From DASVXQ01 sp046727955 (GTDB lineage: Bacteria > Actinomycetota > CALGFH01), in NCBI GenBank assembly GCA_046727955.1, contig JBKPDO010000204.1, forward strand, positions 1 to 21,227: DNA of 21,227 bases, read 5' to 3'. Below the pieces are notes generated by a model that was given only the letters and a program-made list of their open reading frames with translations, was not told where the DNA came from and ran no database searches. The translations under genes and the position numbers were made by a program. Numbering within the stretch: position 1 is the stretch's first letter; every line of letters begins with the position of its first letter. Shown piece by piece: positions 7,535-15,098 of the stretch.

Positions 7535-9646
7535 TCAGTTCCCCGTCTTCTTGATCTCGATCGTCGATGGTGGTTCCGGCACGGTCAGGTCAAGCTTCAG
7601 GGACGTGTTGTCGGCGTCGCTCTCGACCAGAACTTGCGGCCTGCCCTGTTCCAGCGCGTTGTTCTCGAGCCGCAGCTTTTCGGCCTCGAGTTGGAGGCGG
7701 CTGATTTCCATGCGCTTGAGTTCCAGGTCGAACTGCCGCGTGATCTCCAGGTAGTCCTCTGCGCCGGAGCAGACGCCTAGTGCGAGGTCCGCGTAGACGC
7801 CCTGGGTTGGCAGGGTAGTGGTCCACGTCGTCGTGGGCTTGCCCAGGTTCTGCCGAAGCTTGGCGAGCTGGTCGACTACGTTCTTCTGCGTCCACTCCTC
7901 GGCGAACTTGCGCCATTTCGCCGCGTCCGCGACGTCCCTATTCCGGAAGGGCCCCGCAATCAGGAGCTTGCTCGACTCTTTGAGTTCGAGGTGGGGGGTC
8001 TCACCCGTGAGCAGCGCCATGGCGCGCGAGGCGTGGAAGGTCGCGAGGCGCTCATACGGTGGGACCACCGCGCGCGCGAAGCGCGCCGTCATTGCGGTGA
8101 CGGCCGCCCCGGGCTGCATGCGGGCGGCGACCGCACGCCCGAGTAGCTGCTGAGGGCTGTAGGGGAGGAACTCGTAGAGGTAGGCGAGGAGCTCCTTCTC
8201 TTTGTCCGGGATCACCTCGTACCCCCATCGAAGTGCCCCCTTCTCGTCGGGCTCGATCCATCCGAGAGTCGGGTGGACGTATCGGAGGACGGTGCGCTGG
8301 AAGTCTTCCCTGTCCTCCGGCCGGATCTGTACACCGCCATTGCCCCACCACTGGAGGCGAACGAGCGCTGCGTCGTAAAGCGGTGCAGCCCAGCGCTCAC
8401 GCAGGAGCTTGATGGGGCTCACGCCATAGACGTCGATGAATTCCTGTACCCATGCAGCCGACTGACTCAGGCGCATAAGCTGCCCGACCGAGATGGCCCG
8501 CGGCTCGTCGCCCCACGTGAAGTACCCGCTCGGCTCGGCGAGGTTCGGCTCCCCGCCCAAGAGGACGAGGTTAGCCTCATACGGCGTCAGCGTGACGCCG
8601 TACTCGCGGAGCACCTCGTAGTAGTTCACGTTCAGGGTATGCGCCTGGTTGATGTTCCTGATGCGACGCGTGGTCTTGGACTCAGAGCCAGCCTCGCGCG
8701 AGACGGCAACGCGCACCTTCTGCGTAGAGCGGAGTTCGCTCGTGGTCTGCTTGGACTGCTCCTGCGCCGTCTTCTCCATATTCTTTTGAAGGTCGGAGAC
8801 GTCCTGGGACCACCCACCCTCGACCGAAGCTGAGGCGCCAAAGCCGCTGTAGCTCGCCTTCGCGTCCACGTACTCATGCGTCTTGGTCTGGTTCTCGTTC
8901 GCGGCCTCTGTGGCGCTCGACATCGTGCTCTTGATGTCACTTACGTTCCGCTGGTCCGTCGTGTTTTCACGGTCCTGCTGAATGCGCGACGTCTCCCACG
9001 TCTTGACTTCCAAAACCAACTCCTCGTCGGGCATGAGGGAAGTGGTGAAGAGCAGTTCCCCAATGCCGTACCCCGTGCTCTTCCAGTCCTGACGATACTT
9101 CAGCGTGACGAAGAGGTCCCACGGGAGGATCGCGGGCTCTTCTTCGGCTTCCGTTTCCGGCTGCGGCTGCGGCTGCGGAGTCGGGTGGGGCTGCGGCTCG
9201 TTCGGCTCCCCGTGCGGCACTTCCCCCTCCTTCTGCCGGGCGACGACGAGCGCAACGGCGCGCCACGCCGTATCCGGTAACCCCGGCCGTGACCGCGTGG
9301 GCACGAAGATGCCGGCAGGAAGGGAGGCTCCTTGTAGATGGATGAGGGTGCGCGTGTAGACGCTCTCCGTGATGTCCACGGCCTTGAATGTGAGCTGAGC
9401 GACGTCTAGCTTTGGCTCGCAGACGCGCTTCACCTGGTACGGCTTGATGACCTCGCCGTCGGCCACAATCCAGACCTCCTCAAGATGAGCGGCGGAATAG
9501 GCATCCGAACCTGACCGGAATGTACTCTTCGGCACTACGCCCTTTGGATTATTGAGGCGAACGTAAGTAGTTAGATTATTCAGTGGGTGATGTAGCGCAG
9601 GTGCTGTCGGGGCACCCTGCTCCTGGTCCTCGTCCCTTGTGCTCAT
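7535..9646 (-). CDS. large protein of unknown function with coiled-coil and Gly/Ser-rich core
   Basis: I do not recognise the family. Counting from the chosen start, the parts in order are: a probably beta-rich N-terminal domain (about 25-125); a Pro/Gln/Glu linker (about 145-172); a conserved-looking block with GYGIGELLFTTSL...LEVKTWE (about 192-218); a polar Gln/Glu/Ser-rich helical stretch interrupted by the small-residue segment SYSGFGASASVEGG (about 265-278); a block with TRRIRN...LNVNYYEVLREYGV (about 325-352); a long mixed region; and a C-terminal coiled coil (about 635-675). There is no signal peptide or clear membrane helix. I chose ATG 9646 because GGGCGG lies close upstream; ATG 9658 in the same frame is possible. 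It is co-translated with the M15-like peptidase, so the two products probably work together. It could be a scaffold, pore or injection-type protein; this is a guess. Confidence 0.7.
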   Translation of the reverse strand: MSTRDEDQEQGAPTAPALHHPLNNLTTYVRLNNPKGVVPKSTFRSGSDAYSAAHLEEVWIVADGEVIKPYQVKRVCEPKLDVAQLTFKAVDITESVYTRTLIHLQGASLPAGIFVPTRSRPGLPDTAWRAVALVVARQKEGEVPHGEPNEPQPHPTPQPQPQPETEAEEEPAILPWDLFVTLKYRQDWKSTGYGIGELLFTTSLMPDEELVLEVKTWETSRIQQDRENTTDQRNVSDIKSTMSSATEAANENQTKTHEYVDAKASYSGFGASASVEGGWSQDVSDLQKNMEKTAQEQSKQTTSELRSTQKVRVAVSREAGSESKTTRRIRNINQAHTLNVNYYEVLREYGVTLTPYEANLVLLGGEPNLAEPSGYFTWGDEPRAISVGQLMRLSQSAAWVQEFIDVYGVSPIKLLRERWAAPLYDAALVRLQWWGNGGVQIRPEDREDFQRTVLRYVHPTLGWIEPDEKGALRWGYEVIPDKEKELLAYLYEFLPYSPQQLLGRAVAARMQPGAAVTAMTARFARAVVPPYERLATFHASRAMALLTGETPHLELKESSKLLIAGPFRNRDVADAAKWRKFAEEWTQKNVVDQLAKLRQNLGKPTTTWTTTLPTQGVYADLALGVCSGAEDYLEITRQFDLELKRMEISRLQLEAEKLRLENNALEQGRPQVLVESDADNTSLKLDLTVPEPPSTIEIKKTGN

Positions 9647-9756
9647 GGCACCGCCCATCGGTATGGTGGGCTACCGGGTAACTCATGCCTCGACCCCGGC
9701 GAAGGCATGATGCACTCGACCTGTGAACACGGAGCGCCTGCCGTACAGAGAAGTAT

Positions 9757-10233
9757 GTGTCGCAGGTCACCGTCGGCGCATGCCGTCGATCACAGCCTGG
9801 TGCTGAGCACCGGGCACTGCGCGAGGGCCAGGAGGATGTCAAGGGACGAGCCAGCCACGGCCACCTTCTATTACGGCGAGATGGAAATGCGCCGCCACGA
9901 CCGCGGCTCCACCAAGAGCAGCGCCGACAGCAATATCGAAAGGCGCGTGGGAATCGTCCCGAAGCCGGGTGGAACGCGGCATGGCGCTGGCCTAGCTGGC
10001 CGCGATACCGTCTGTGTTCGCGCTCACCTTCCATCTAACCGGCGTCGCCCCCCACCGCAGCCGACCTCCCAGCTGAACCAATCTACCGTACGCGTTCCGG
10101 AGCCACCCTGTCGATCACCGACGAGGTCAAGCTGACCACCTGGGGCAAGCTGCTGCAGGCACTGCTGCGCCTCACCGGCCCGGTGCTGCTCGGCCTGGCA
10201 CTGCCGGCCCGCCGCGGCCGCGTCAATCGCTGA
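9757..10233 (+). pseudogene. 3' remnant of a pentapeptide-repeat-type membrane protein
   Basis: Protein-like segments occur in order but in different frames: ALREGQEDVK (near 9815-9845), then ATATFYYGEMEMRRHD (9854-9901), then LAAIPSVFALTFHL (9996-10037), then an open frame 10039-10233 ending with LTTWGKLLQALLRLTGPVLL and RRGRVNR. I recall this order (FYYGEMEMRRHD, a membrane segment, a hydrophobic helix, then a basic RGRV-R end) from the C-termini of actinobacterial pentapeptide-repeat membrane proteins; that identification is from memory. At least two frameshifts, an in-frame TAG at 9993 and missing sequence make it a dead gene. Nothing of the pentapeptide repeats themselves is left in the window. 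Confidence 0.55.
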
Positions 10234-10258
10234 GCCCTCCACCGGCCTCCGCGGCTGC

Positions 10259-10285
10259 GGCGGCAAAGCGCCGATTTGCTGCCAC
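10259..10285. repeat. imperfect palindrome related to the one at 5989
   Basis: GGCGGCAAAG (10259-10268), spacer CGCCG, then ATTTGCTGCC (10274-10283) followed by AC. The arms match at 8 of 10 positions and the spacer is 5 bp, as at 5989-6017. A third half-site, ATTTGCTGCCAC, lies at 10351-10362 without a left arm. Both palindromes follow a decayed gene by about 20-25 bp. Confidence 0.55.
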
Positions 10286-10369
10286 AACTCAGGTCCGCTG
10301 GCTCCGCGACCAGGACTGTCCCAGGCGCATGCGACCCTCGAAGAGCCCGCATTTGCTGCCACGACCACG

Positions 10370-10825
10370 CGGAAACGCTATGGCTGGCGTCATCTCGCTG
10401 TCGACCGGGTCCCGCCGTGCCGCGGCGAGCTGGCCACCGCTGTCACCGCGTTCCTCGACCCCATCGACGCAGAGACCGGCTGGTTCCACAACATCGGCGA
10501 ACTGCGGATATACGAGGCGCTGGTCCGCGCCCAGCAGCGCCGTCCCCAAGAAGCCACGGTCGGGATCTTGCCCGGCGCGGGGTTTCGCACCACCCAGCGC
10601 ACCTTCTGGTCCGACTTCGTCATCACCCACCGCGGTCGCGTCGGCGTGATCGAGGTGGACGGGCCCCACCACCGCGGCCGCGCCGCCGCCGACCAGTCCC
10701 GGGACCGACAACTCCAAGACGGCGGCGTCACCCTCATCGAACGGATCATGGTTGAAGACCTGAACCAACCAGCGGAGCTTGACGCCATTGTCGAACGCTT
10801 GCTCGCGCGGCTCCTCACGCGATAG
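10370..10825 (+). pseudogene. PD-(D/E)XK-like (DUF559/Vsr-type) nuclease gene lacking a start
   Basis: The frame ending at TAG 10823-10825 reads as a coherent protein from about 10370: RYGWRHLAVDRVPP, then GWFHNIGELRIYEALV, then FWSDFVITHRGRVGVIEVDG followed by PHHRGR and DQSRDRQLQDGGV. The D...E-V-D-G plus D-x-x-R-D pattern resembles the PD-(D/E)XK core of DUF559/Vsr-like nucleases, in which acidic residues bind the metal. No ATG, GTG or TTG occurs in frame upstream until well past the N-terminal conserved part; the first is TTG 10568, inside the domain. The 5' end therefore seems lost or frameshifted. An 85-residue product from TTG 10568 would still hold the E-V-D-G motif but is unlikely to be a full fold. 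It converges on the flavoprotein gene. Cognate function unknown. Confidence 0.6.
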
Positions 10826-10827
10826 AC

Positions 10828-10882
10828 GCAGCCCAGTCATGGGCTGCCCCGTCAAAGGCAGCGTAGCTCAGCGAACTACGCT
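10828..10882. terminator. two hairpins between convergent genes
   Basis: GCAGCCCA-GTCA-TGGGCTGC (10828-10847) has perfect 8-bp arms. AGCGTAG (10860-10866) pairs with CTACGCT (10876-10882). They fill the gap between two converging genes, the usual place for a bidirectional terminator. No T tract follows, as is common in high-GC actinobacteria. A further perfect palindrome, TTCAGCCGGCTGAA (10892-10905), overlaps the flavoprotein stop. Confidence 0.6.
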
Positions 10883-10892
10883 TCGATGCGGT

Positions 10893-11444
10893 TCAGCCGG
10901 CTGAATCCAGCGCCGCCAGGGTTAGATGCCACGGGAATTGCTCGCGTCGACCCTCACGAGGACGATGCAGGGGCAGCACATCGGGGCCGAAGAGCACCCG
11001 GACCCCGGAGTCGCGTAGCCGCTTGATGCTCTCCGCCAGCGCGGGATGCTTGCCCTGCGCGGCGTTCAGGTACGGCAGGACCACAACCGGCAACTCCATG
11101 CCGATCGCCTCGCAAAGGAGCCCGAGCGCGAGCGTGTCGGAGATGCCGGCCGCCCACTTGTTGATCGTGTTCGAGGTGGCCGGGGCGACGACGATGGCGT
11201 CCGGGGGCGGCAGCAGGTCTGGTTCACCTGGCAGCTTGTAGTCGTAGCGCACTGGGTGGCCGGTCCGCTCGGAGAGGCCCGGTGCGTCGATCCACTGGAA
11301 GGCGCGGGGCGTTGCGACCACACAGGTGTCCCATCCTGCCTTCTGCGCCATGTCGACCAGGACATGAACATCACGGGCGGGGGGCGCGGCGCAGACGACA
11401 AGGTAGAGCACACCACGGGCTGTTGACTGGTCTGACAGGGGCAT
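10893..11444 (-). CDS. flavoprotein of the HFCD (PPC decarboxylase-like) family
   Basis: This 183-residue protein has a Rossmann-like FMN-binding fold. The key motif is P-A-T-S-N-T (88-93) followed by INKWAAGISDTL, matching the PASANT motif and following helix of homo-oligomeric flavin-containing cysteine decarboxylases such as Dfp/CoaC, EpiD and MrsD. The usual PxMNxxM substrate-clamp motif is replaced by LPYLNAAQGKHP, so the ordinary 4'-phosphopantothenoylcysteine reaction is doubtful. No CoaB domain is fused. The ATG at 11444 has GGAG about 9 nt upstream. It diverges from the MFS gene with 56 bp between the starts, so a shared control region is likely. In my recollection, similar orphan flavoproteins accompany GntR regulators in actinomycete integrative elements; their substrate is not known. 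Confidence 0.8.
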   Translation of the reverse strand: MPLSDQSTARGVLYLVVCAAPPARDVHVLVDMAQKAGWDTCVVATPRAFQWIDAPGLSERTGHPVRYDYKLPGEPDLLPPPDAIVVAPATSNTINKWAAGISDTLALGLLCEAIGMELPVVVLPYLNAAQGKHPALAESIKRLRDSGVRVLFGPDVLPLHRPREGRREQFPWHLTLAALDSAG

Positions 11445-11500
11445 CTGCGCGGCTCCGAGAGATGGGGACGGCCGGCAAGGGCTATGGGTAGCCTCATCCT

Positions 11501-12721
11501 ATGGCCTTGTTCAGCCTGGCGCCCTTCCTATCCCTGCTTCGCCTACCAGGCCTACCCCGGCTTGTCGCGTCCTCCCTGGTCGGCCGCGTCCCGGCCAGCA
11601 TGGGACCGCTTTCGGTGGTGCTCCTCGTCCGGTCGGTGACCGGTTCCTACGTGCGCGCCGGCTCGGCCGCGGGAGTGTTTGCGATCACCACCGCCGTAGC
11701 GTCGCCGCTGCTGGGTCGCCTGATCGACCGCATCGGCCAAACCTGGGTGTTGATCTCGTGTGGGAGTGTCTTCGCCGCGGCGTTCGCAACCCTCGCGCTG
11801 ACGGCTAAGCATGGGGCGAACATGGTGCTCGTGCTCGGCTGTGTCGCCGTGGCTGGACTGGCCAACCCGCCACTTGCGCCAGCCATGCGGACGCTGTGGT
11901 CACACAAGCTCAATGGTCGGACCTTGCAGACGGCGTACGCGCTGGAATCCACGATGCAGGAGGTCATCTTCATCACCGGGCCGCTGCTGGTGGCGCTCCT
12001 GGTCACGACCATCTCGCCGGCGGCCGCCGTCCTTGCCGCGGCCGGGCTGGCCTTCGTGGGCACCGTGAGCTTCGCGACCTCGCCGTCCTCGCGCGCGTGG
12101 CGGGGGCAGCCGCGCGCACGGGACTGGGCCGGACCGTTGCGGGATCGGGGGATACGCACGCTGGTGGCGGTCATGGTGCTGCTCGCCGTCGCGTTCGGGC
12201 TCCTGCAGGTGGCGATCGCCGCGTTCGCTGCTGACAATGGCGCACTCGGCGCCGCCGGTGTCCTGCTCGCGACCTGGACCTCTGGCAGCTTGGTCGGCGG
12301 ATTGGTCGCTGGCGGCCGGCAGTGGGCTGCTTCCGTGGAGCGCCGTTATGTCGGGCTTCTATTGCTGCTCGCCGCCGCCTTCGCCCTGCTGGTTCTTCCC
12401 GGAACGAACCTGCAGATGGGCACACTCATCGTGCTCGCCGGCCTGCCGATCGCGCCCTGGCTCTCCTGTACCTACCTGCTGGTCGACCGGCTTACGCCGG
12501 TCGGCACGGTGACCGAGGCGTTCACCTGGGTGCTGACTGGCTTCCTGAGCGGCCAATCGGTCGGGGCGAGTCTTGCGGGCATACTGGTCGACGCACGCGG
12601 TCCGCGGATGGCCCTGCTCGCCGCAGCCGCCAGCTTGGCTCTCGCGGCAGCCGTTGCGGTTATGCGCTGGACAACCTTCGCGCGCCCAGAGGCGGCTGGC
12701 CTCGATCACGAACGCGGTTGA
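11501..12721 (+). CDS. MFS transporter, probable efflux permease
   Basis: This 406-residue, strongly hydrophobic protein has about 12 predicted membrane segments. The loop between segments 2 and 3 carries GRLIDRIGQTW, a form of the MFS motif A (G-x-x-x-D-R-x-G-R-R). A longer polar loop near residues 190-210 separates the two halves. It belongs to the drug/sugar exporter-like MFS group by general form; the substrate cannot be read from the sequence. The ATG at 11501 has no clear ribosome binding site. TAGCCT lies a few bases upstream, so a leaderless mRNA is possible. It diverges from the flavoprotein gene, and the GntR regulator gene follows 84 bp downstream on the same strand. A regulator-controlled export function carried by the element is a reasonable inference. 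Confidence 0.85.
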   Translation: MALFSLAPFLSLLRLPGLPRLVASSLVGRVPASMGPLSVVLLVRSVTGSYVRAGSAAGVFAITTAVASPLLGRLIDRIGQTWVLISCGSVFAAAFATLALTAKHGANMVLVLGCVAVAGLANPPLAPAMRTLWSHKLNGRTLQTAYALESTMQEVIFITGPLLVALLVTTISPAAAVLAAAGLAFVGTVSFATSPSSRAWRGQPRARDWAGPLRDRGIRTLVAVMVLLAVAFGLLQVAIAAFAADNGALGAAGVLLATWTSGSLVGGLVAGGRQWAASVERRYVGLLLLLAAAFALLVLPGTNLQMGTLIVLAGLPIAPWLSCTYLLVDRLTPVGTVTEAFTWVLTGFLSGQSVGASLAGILVDARGPRMALLAAAASLALAAAVAVMRWTTFARPEAAGLDHERG

Positions 12722-12772
12722 GGTGAGCGTCGATAGAGGGCGTCTCGCTCGGAAGCCGCCAAGGTACGATCA

Positions 12773-12790
12773 CGCTTGTTGCAATAAGCG
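12773..12790. promoter_or_regulatory. 18-bp palindrome ahead of the GntR gene, candidate operator
   Basis: CGCTTGTTGCAATAAGCG is complementary to itself except for one pair (G6/T13). It lies 15 bp before the GTG start of the GntR gene and just before its AGAGGAG ribosome binding site. This is the typical position and size for an autoregulatory operator of a dimeric GntR/HutC repressor. I found no second clear copy in the window. Confidence 0.6.
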
Positions 12791-12805
12791 AGAGGAGCGT
12801 TCCGC

Positions 12806-13579
12806 GTGGCACAGGTCGATCCCGCTGATCCACGGCCCGCCTTCCGGCAGATCGCCGATCATCTGCGCGACCGCATCCAAAGCGGAGAGCTGCGACCCGG
12901 TGAGCTGCTGCCGTCGGAAACCGGGTTGCTCAAGGAGTTCGGCGCCTCACGGTCGACCGTTCGTCACTCGATCGAAGTCCTCAAGAACGAAGGCCTCATC
13001 GAAACTCGTCAAGGTCGCGGGGCCTTCGTGCGTACGTCGCATCCCCGCCTACGCCGGCTTGCGCCCGACCGCTTCGCGCGTAGGCACCGGCAAGCTGGCA
13101 AGACCCCCTTCACTGTCGATGTAGGGGCGGATCGAGCCGCACGGCTTGAGGTCCGGCAGTTCGCGCCGACGACGGCTTCGGCGGAAGTCGCTGCTCGACT
13201 TGGCCTCTCCGAGGGTGTGCAGGTTCTCGCGCGCCACTTCCGCTTCCATGTCGACGGCCAGCCAGTGCAGGTCTCGACCTCGTACCTGCCCTACAGCCTT
13301 GTTCAGGGAAGTCCGGTCGAGAACCCAAGTCGGGAACCGTGGCCTGGGGGCACCATCGCGCAACTTGAGATGGTCGGGGTTCGGGTGACCACGATTCTGG
13401 AGGAGGTGACCGCCCGGCTTCCCCTGCCAGCGGAGGCTCGAGACCTCGAGTTGAAGATGGGCACGCCCGTCCTGGTGCTCGCCCGCACCATGTTCGCTGG
13501 TGACACGCCGGTCATTGTCAGCGACTTGGTGATGGCCGCAGACCAGTACACCCTGTCGTATCGCTTCCCCGTGGACTGA
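12806..13579 (+). CDS. GntR-family regulator, HutC subfamily (wHTH + UTRA)
   Basis: This 257-residue transcription factor has an N-terminal winged helix (about residues 10-75: FRQIADHLRDRIQSGELRPG, LLPSE, then SRSTVRHSIEVLKNEGLI and QGRGAFV). A UTRA ligand-binding domain (about 95-255) follows, with the conserved LARHFRFHVDGQPVQVSTSYLP strand pattern in shortened form here. HutC-type regulators bind palindromes as dimers and release them on ligand binding. The GTG start at 12806 follows AGAGGAG. The palindrome at 12773-12790 is the likely operator. In integrative elements of actinomycetes, GntR proteins such as KorSA repress transfer and excision genes. Whether this one controls mobilisation or the MFS/flavoprotein pair is open. 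Its gene converges on the XRE gene with an 11-bp gap. Confidence 0.88.
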   Translation: MAQVDPADPRPAFRQIADHLRDRIQSGELRPGELLPSETGLLKEFGASRSTVRHSIEVLKNEGLIETRQGRGAFVRTSHPRLRRLAPDRFARRHRQAGKTPFTVDVGADRAARLEVRQFAPTTASAEVAARLGLSEGVQVLARHFRFHVDGQPVQVSTSYLPYSLVQGSPVENPSREPWPGGTIAQLEMVGVRVTTILEEVTARLPLPAEARDLELKMGTPVLVLARTMFAGDTPVIVSDLVMAADQYTLSYRFPVD

Positions 13580-13590
13580 CCCGACCCCAG

Positions 13591-14823
13591 TCAGGACACC
13601 ACCCCCATGCGCGCAGCGAGGGGGCGAAGTCCAGGTGTGGCGGCCCGACGCTCACGCTTGAGCAGCTCACGAAGCATCTCGGGGACGATCACGTGGTACT
13701 TGACCTCTTCGGGAGCTACCCGCTCGGCCTCCAGCAACGTAAGCACCGTCGCGGCATCGTTGCGTTGCTGGGCATAGCCCCGCGCAAGGTCGATTGTGTG
13801 GTAGACGCGCCGCTCGACCAACTCCGGCGAGAGCCGAGACGGGTCGACGCTCGGTGCCCTGCGCAGTCCGGCGGCGGGATCGCCAAGCTCGACGTCGACC
13901 GACACGGCATGGATTGCCACGTTGGTCGGCCCAAAGACCGTCCAGAAATCGTTCCTGTCCTCGCCCAACCGGTGCGCGGTGGCCCGTGCTTCCCTGATGA
14001 AGTCCTCCGCGGCCGCCCGGTCGTTCTTGCGGGCAGCGATGATGGCCCTGGTCAACAGCAACGCACCCCAGACCGAGAGGTACTGGGACGAGGGCGTGCC
14101 GAGCCCTGGCTCAAGTGCTGTAAGCGCAGCCGTCGATACGCTCTCCGCCTCGTCGAGCCGCCCGGCCGACATGAACACTTGGCCCACAGCGCGAGCGCTG
14201 ACGGCCATGAGGAGCGGCGCCTCGGTCCGCTCGGCCGCCAGGACGCCACGATCGGCCGCGATCCACGCCAATTCGTTCTCGCCGAACTTCTTCAGCGCCA
14301 TCGCCGTGACGTGGTAGGTCTCGGTCAGCACGGCGAAGGCCGCTAGGGAATCGGCCCCCTGAAGCTCCCTCGTAGCACGCTCGGTATCCACCATGAGCCG
14401 AGGGAGCACGGCGCCCAGCTCCGAGTAGCGGGCAGCTTGGCGCAGCCGCCAGGCTCGCTGGAGGTCACGCCGCAAGCTCGCGAGGTCAGGCAGGGCAGCG
14501 TCCTTGCCGTGGCCGGGGTCGAGGACTGCCGGGATCACGTCATAGCGCGTGAGCGCCTCACGGATGGCCCGAACAGCCTCGGTCTCGAGGCTGCCGTTCG
14601 GCGCCAACGAGTATGGTTGCCCCGTTAGGTCGGTCACGCTGACCTTGAGAACGTGGGCGATGTCGATGAGCACCGACAGGCGGTCGATCGGGCGGATGCC
14701 ACGCTCGACCTGCGACAACCAGCTCTCGGATCGCCCGATCAGCCCAGCCAGCACTAGCTGGGTCAGGCCGCGCCGTCGGCGGTAGATGGCGATGCGCTCA
14801 CCAATCGGCATGTCTGGTCTCAT
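13591..14823 (-). CDS. XRE-type helix-turn-helix regulator with long TPR-like C-terminus
   Basis: This 410-residue protein starts with a Cro/C1-type HTH (about residues 7-62: IGERIAIYRRRRGLTQLVLA, then SESWLSQVERG and the recognition-helix region). Around 330 residues of Ala/Leu/Arg-rich helices follow, including GRLDEAESVSTAALTAL- and NDRAAAEDFIREA-like TPR segments. This architecture is common in actinobacteria and resembles the RRNPP plan, in which a helical-repeat domain senses a peptide or partner. No peptide gene is visible nearby. The ATG at 14823 has AAAGGG about 11 nt upstream; ATG 14811 has none. It is divergent from xis-int, so it is a good candidate for control of excision. The role is inferred from position. 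Confidence 0.85.
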   Translation of the reverse strand: MRPDMPIGERIAIYRRRRGLTQLVLAGLIGRSESWLSQVERGIRPIDRLSVLIDIAHVLKVSVTDLTGQPYSLAPNGSLETEAVRAIREALTRYDVIPAVLDPGHGKDAALPDLASLRRDLQRAWRLRQAARYSELGAVLPRLMVDTERATRELQGADSLAAFAVLTETYHVTAMALKKFGENELAWIAADRGVLAAERTEAPLLMAVSARAVGQVFMSAGRLDEAESVSTAALTALEPGLGTPSSQYLSVWGALLLTRAIIAARKNDRAAAEDFIREARATAHRLGEDRNDFWTVFGPTNVAIHAVSVDVELGDPAAGLRRAPSVDPSRLSPELVERRVYHTIDLARGYAQQRNDAATVLTLLEAERVAPEEVKYHVIVPEMLRELLKRERRAATPGLRPLAARMGVVS

Positions 14824-15098
14824 AGCCGGTCGACCCTTTCGCCGATTCCTTGGAGTCGGCTTGCGAGTGCAGCTTACGGGACGCTCGTCACAGTAACCCG
14901 GATTTTTGTACTACCGCACACCCGTCCGGTTGGTTCGGCTAATCCTCGCCTACAGTGCTGCTCATGAGAGGTGATCCATCGAAGGACCGACCGCGTGGGG
15001 CGCCGTCGACGTCGAAGAGGTCCGCCAGCAGCCAGCTCGTGCGGCTCGGAAGTCCCTTGACGCGGCATCCTCTAACTGCCAAGGTGGCTCATAGCAAT
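14824..15098. promoter_or_regulatory. divergent control region between the XRE gene and xis-int
   Basis: These 275 bp separate the XRE gene from the chosen xis start. TACAGT (14951-14956) looks like a -10 element for rightward transcription, with only a weak -35 in the GGTTGG area. An ATG at 14964 opens the xis frame early. If it is used, xis would gain a 45-residue basic, low-complexity N-terminus. The rest holds nothing I can name. Confidence 0.4.

Noticed and set aside
8876..9280. + strand ORF opposite the large unknown protein
   Set aside because: It is a shadow of the Pro/Gln linker and neighbouring region, with repetitive Arg/Leu composition.
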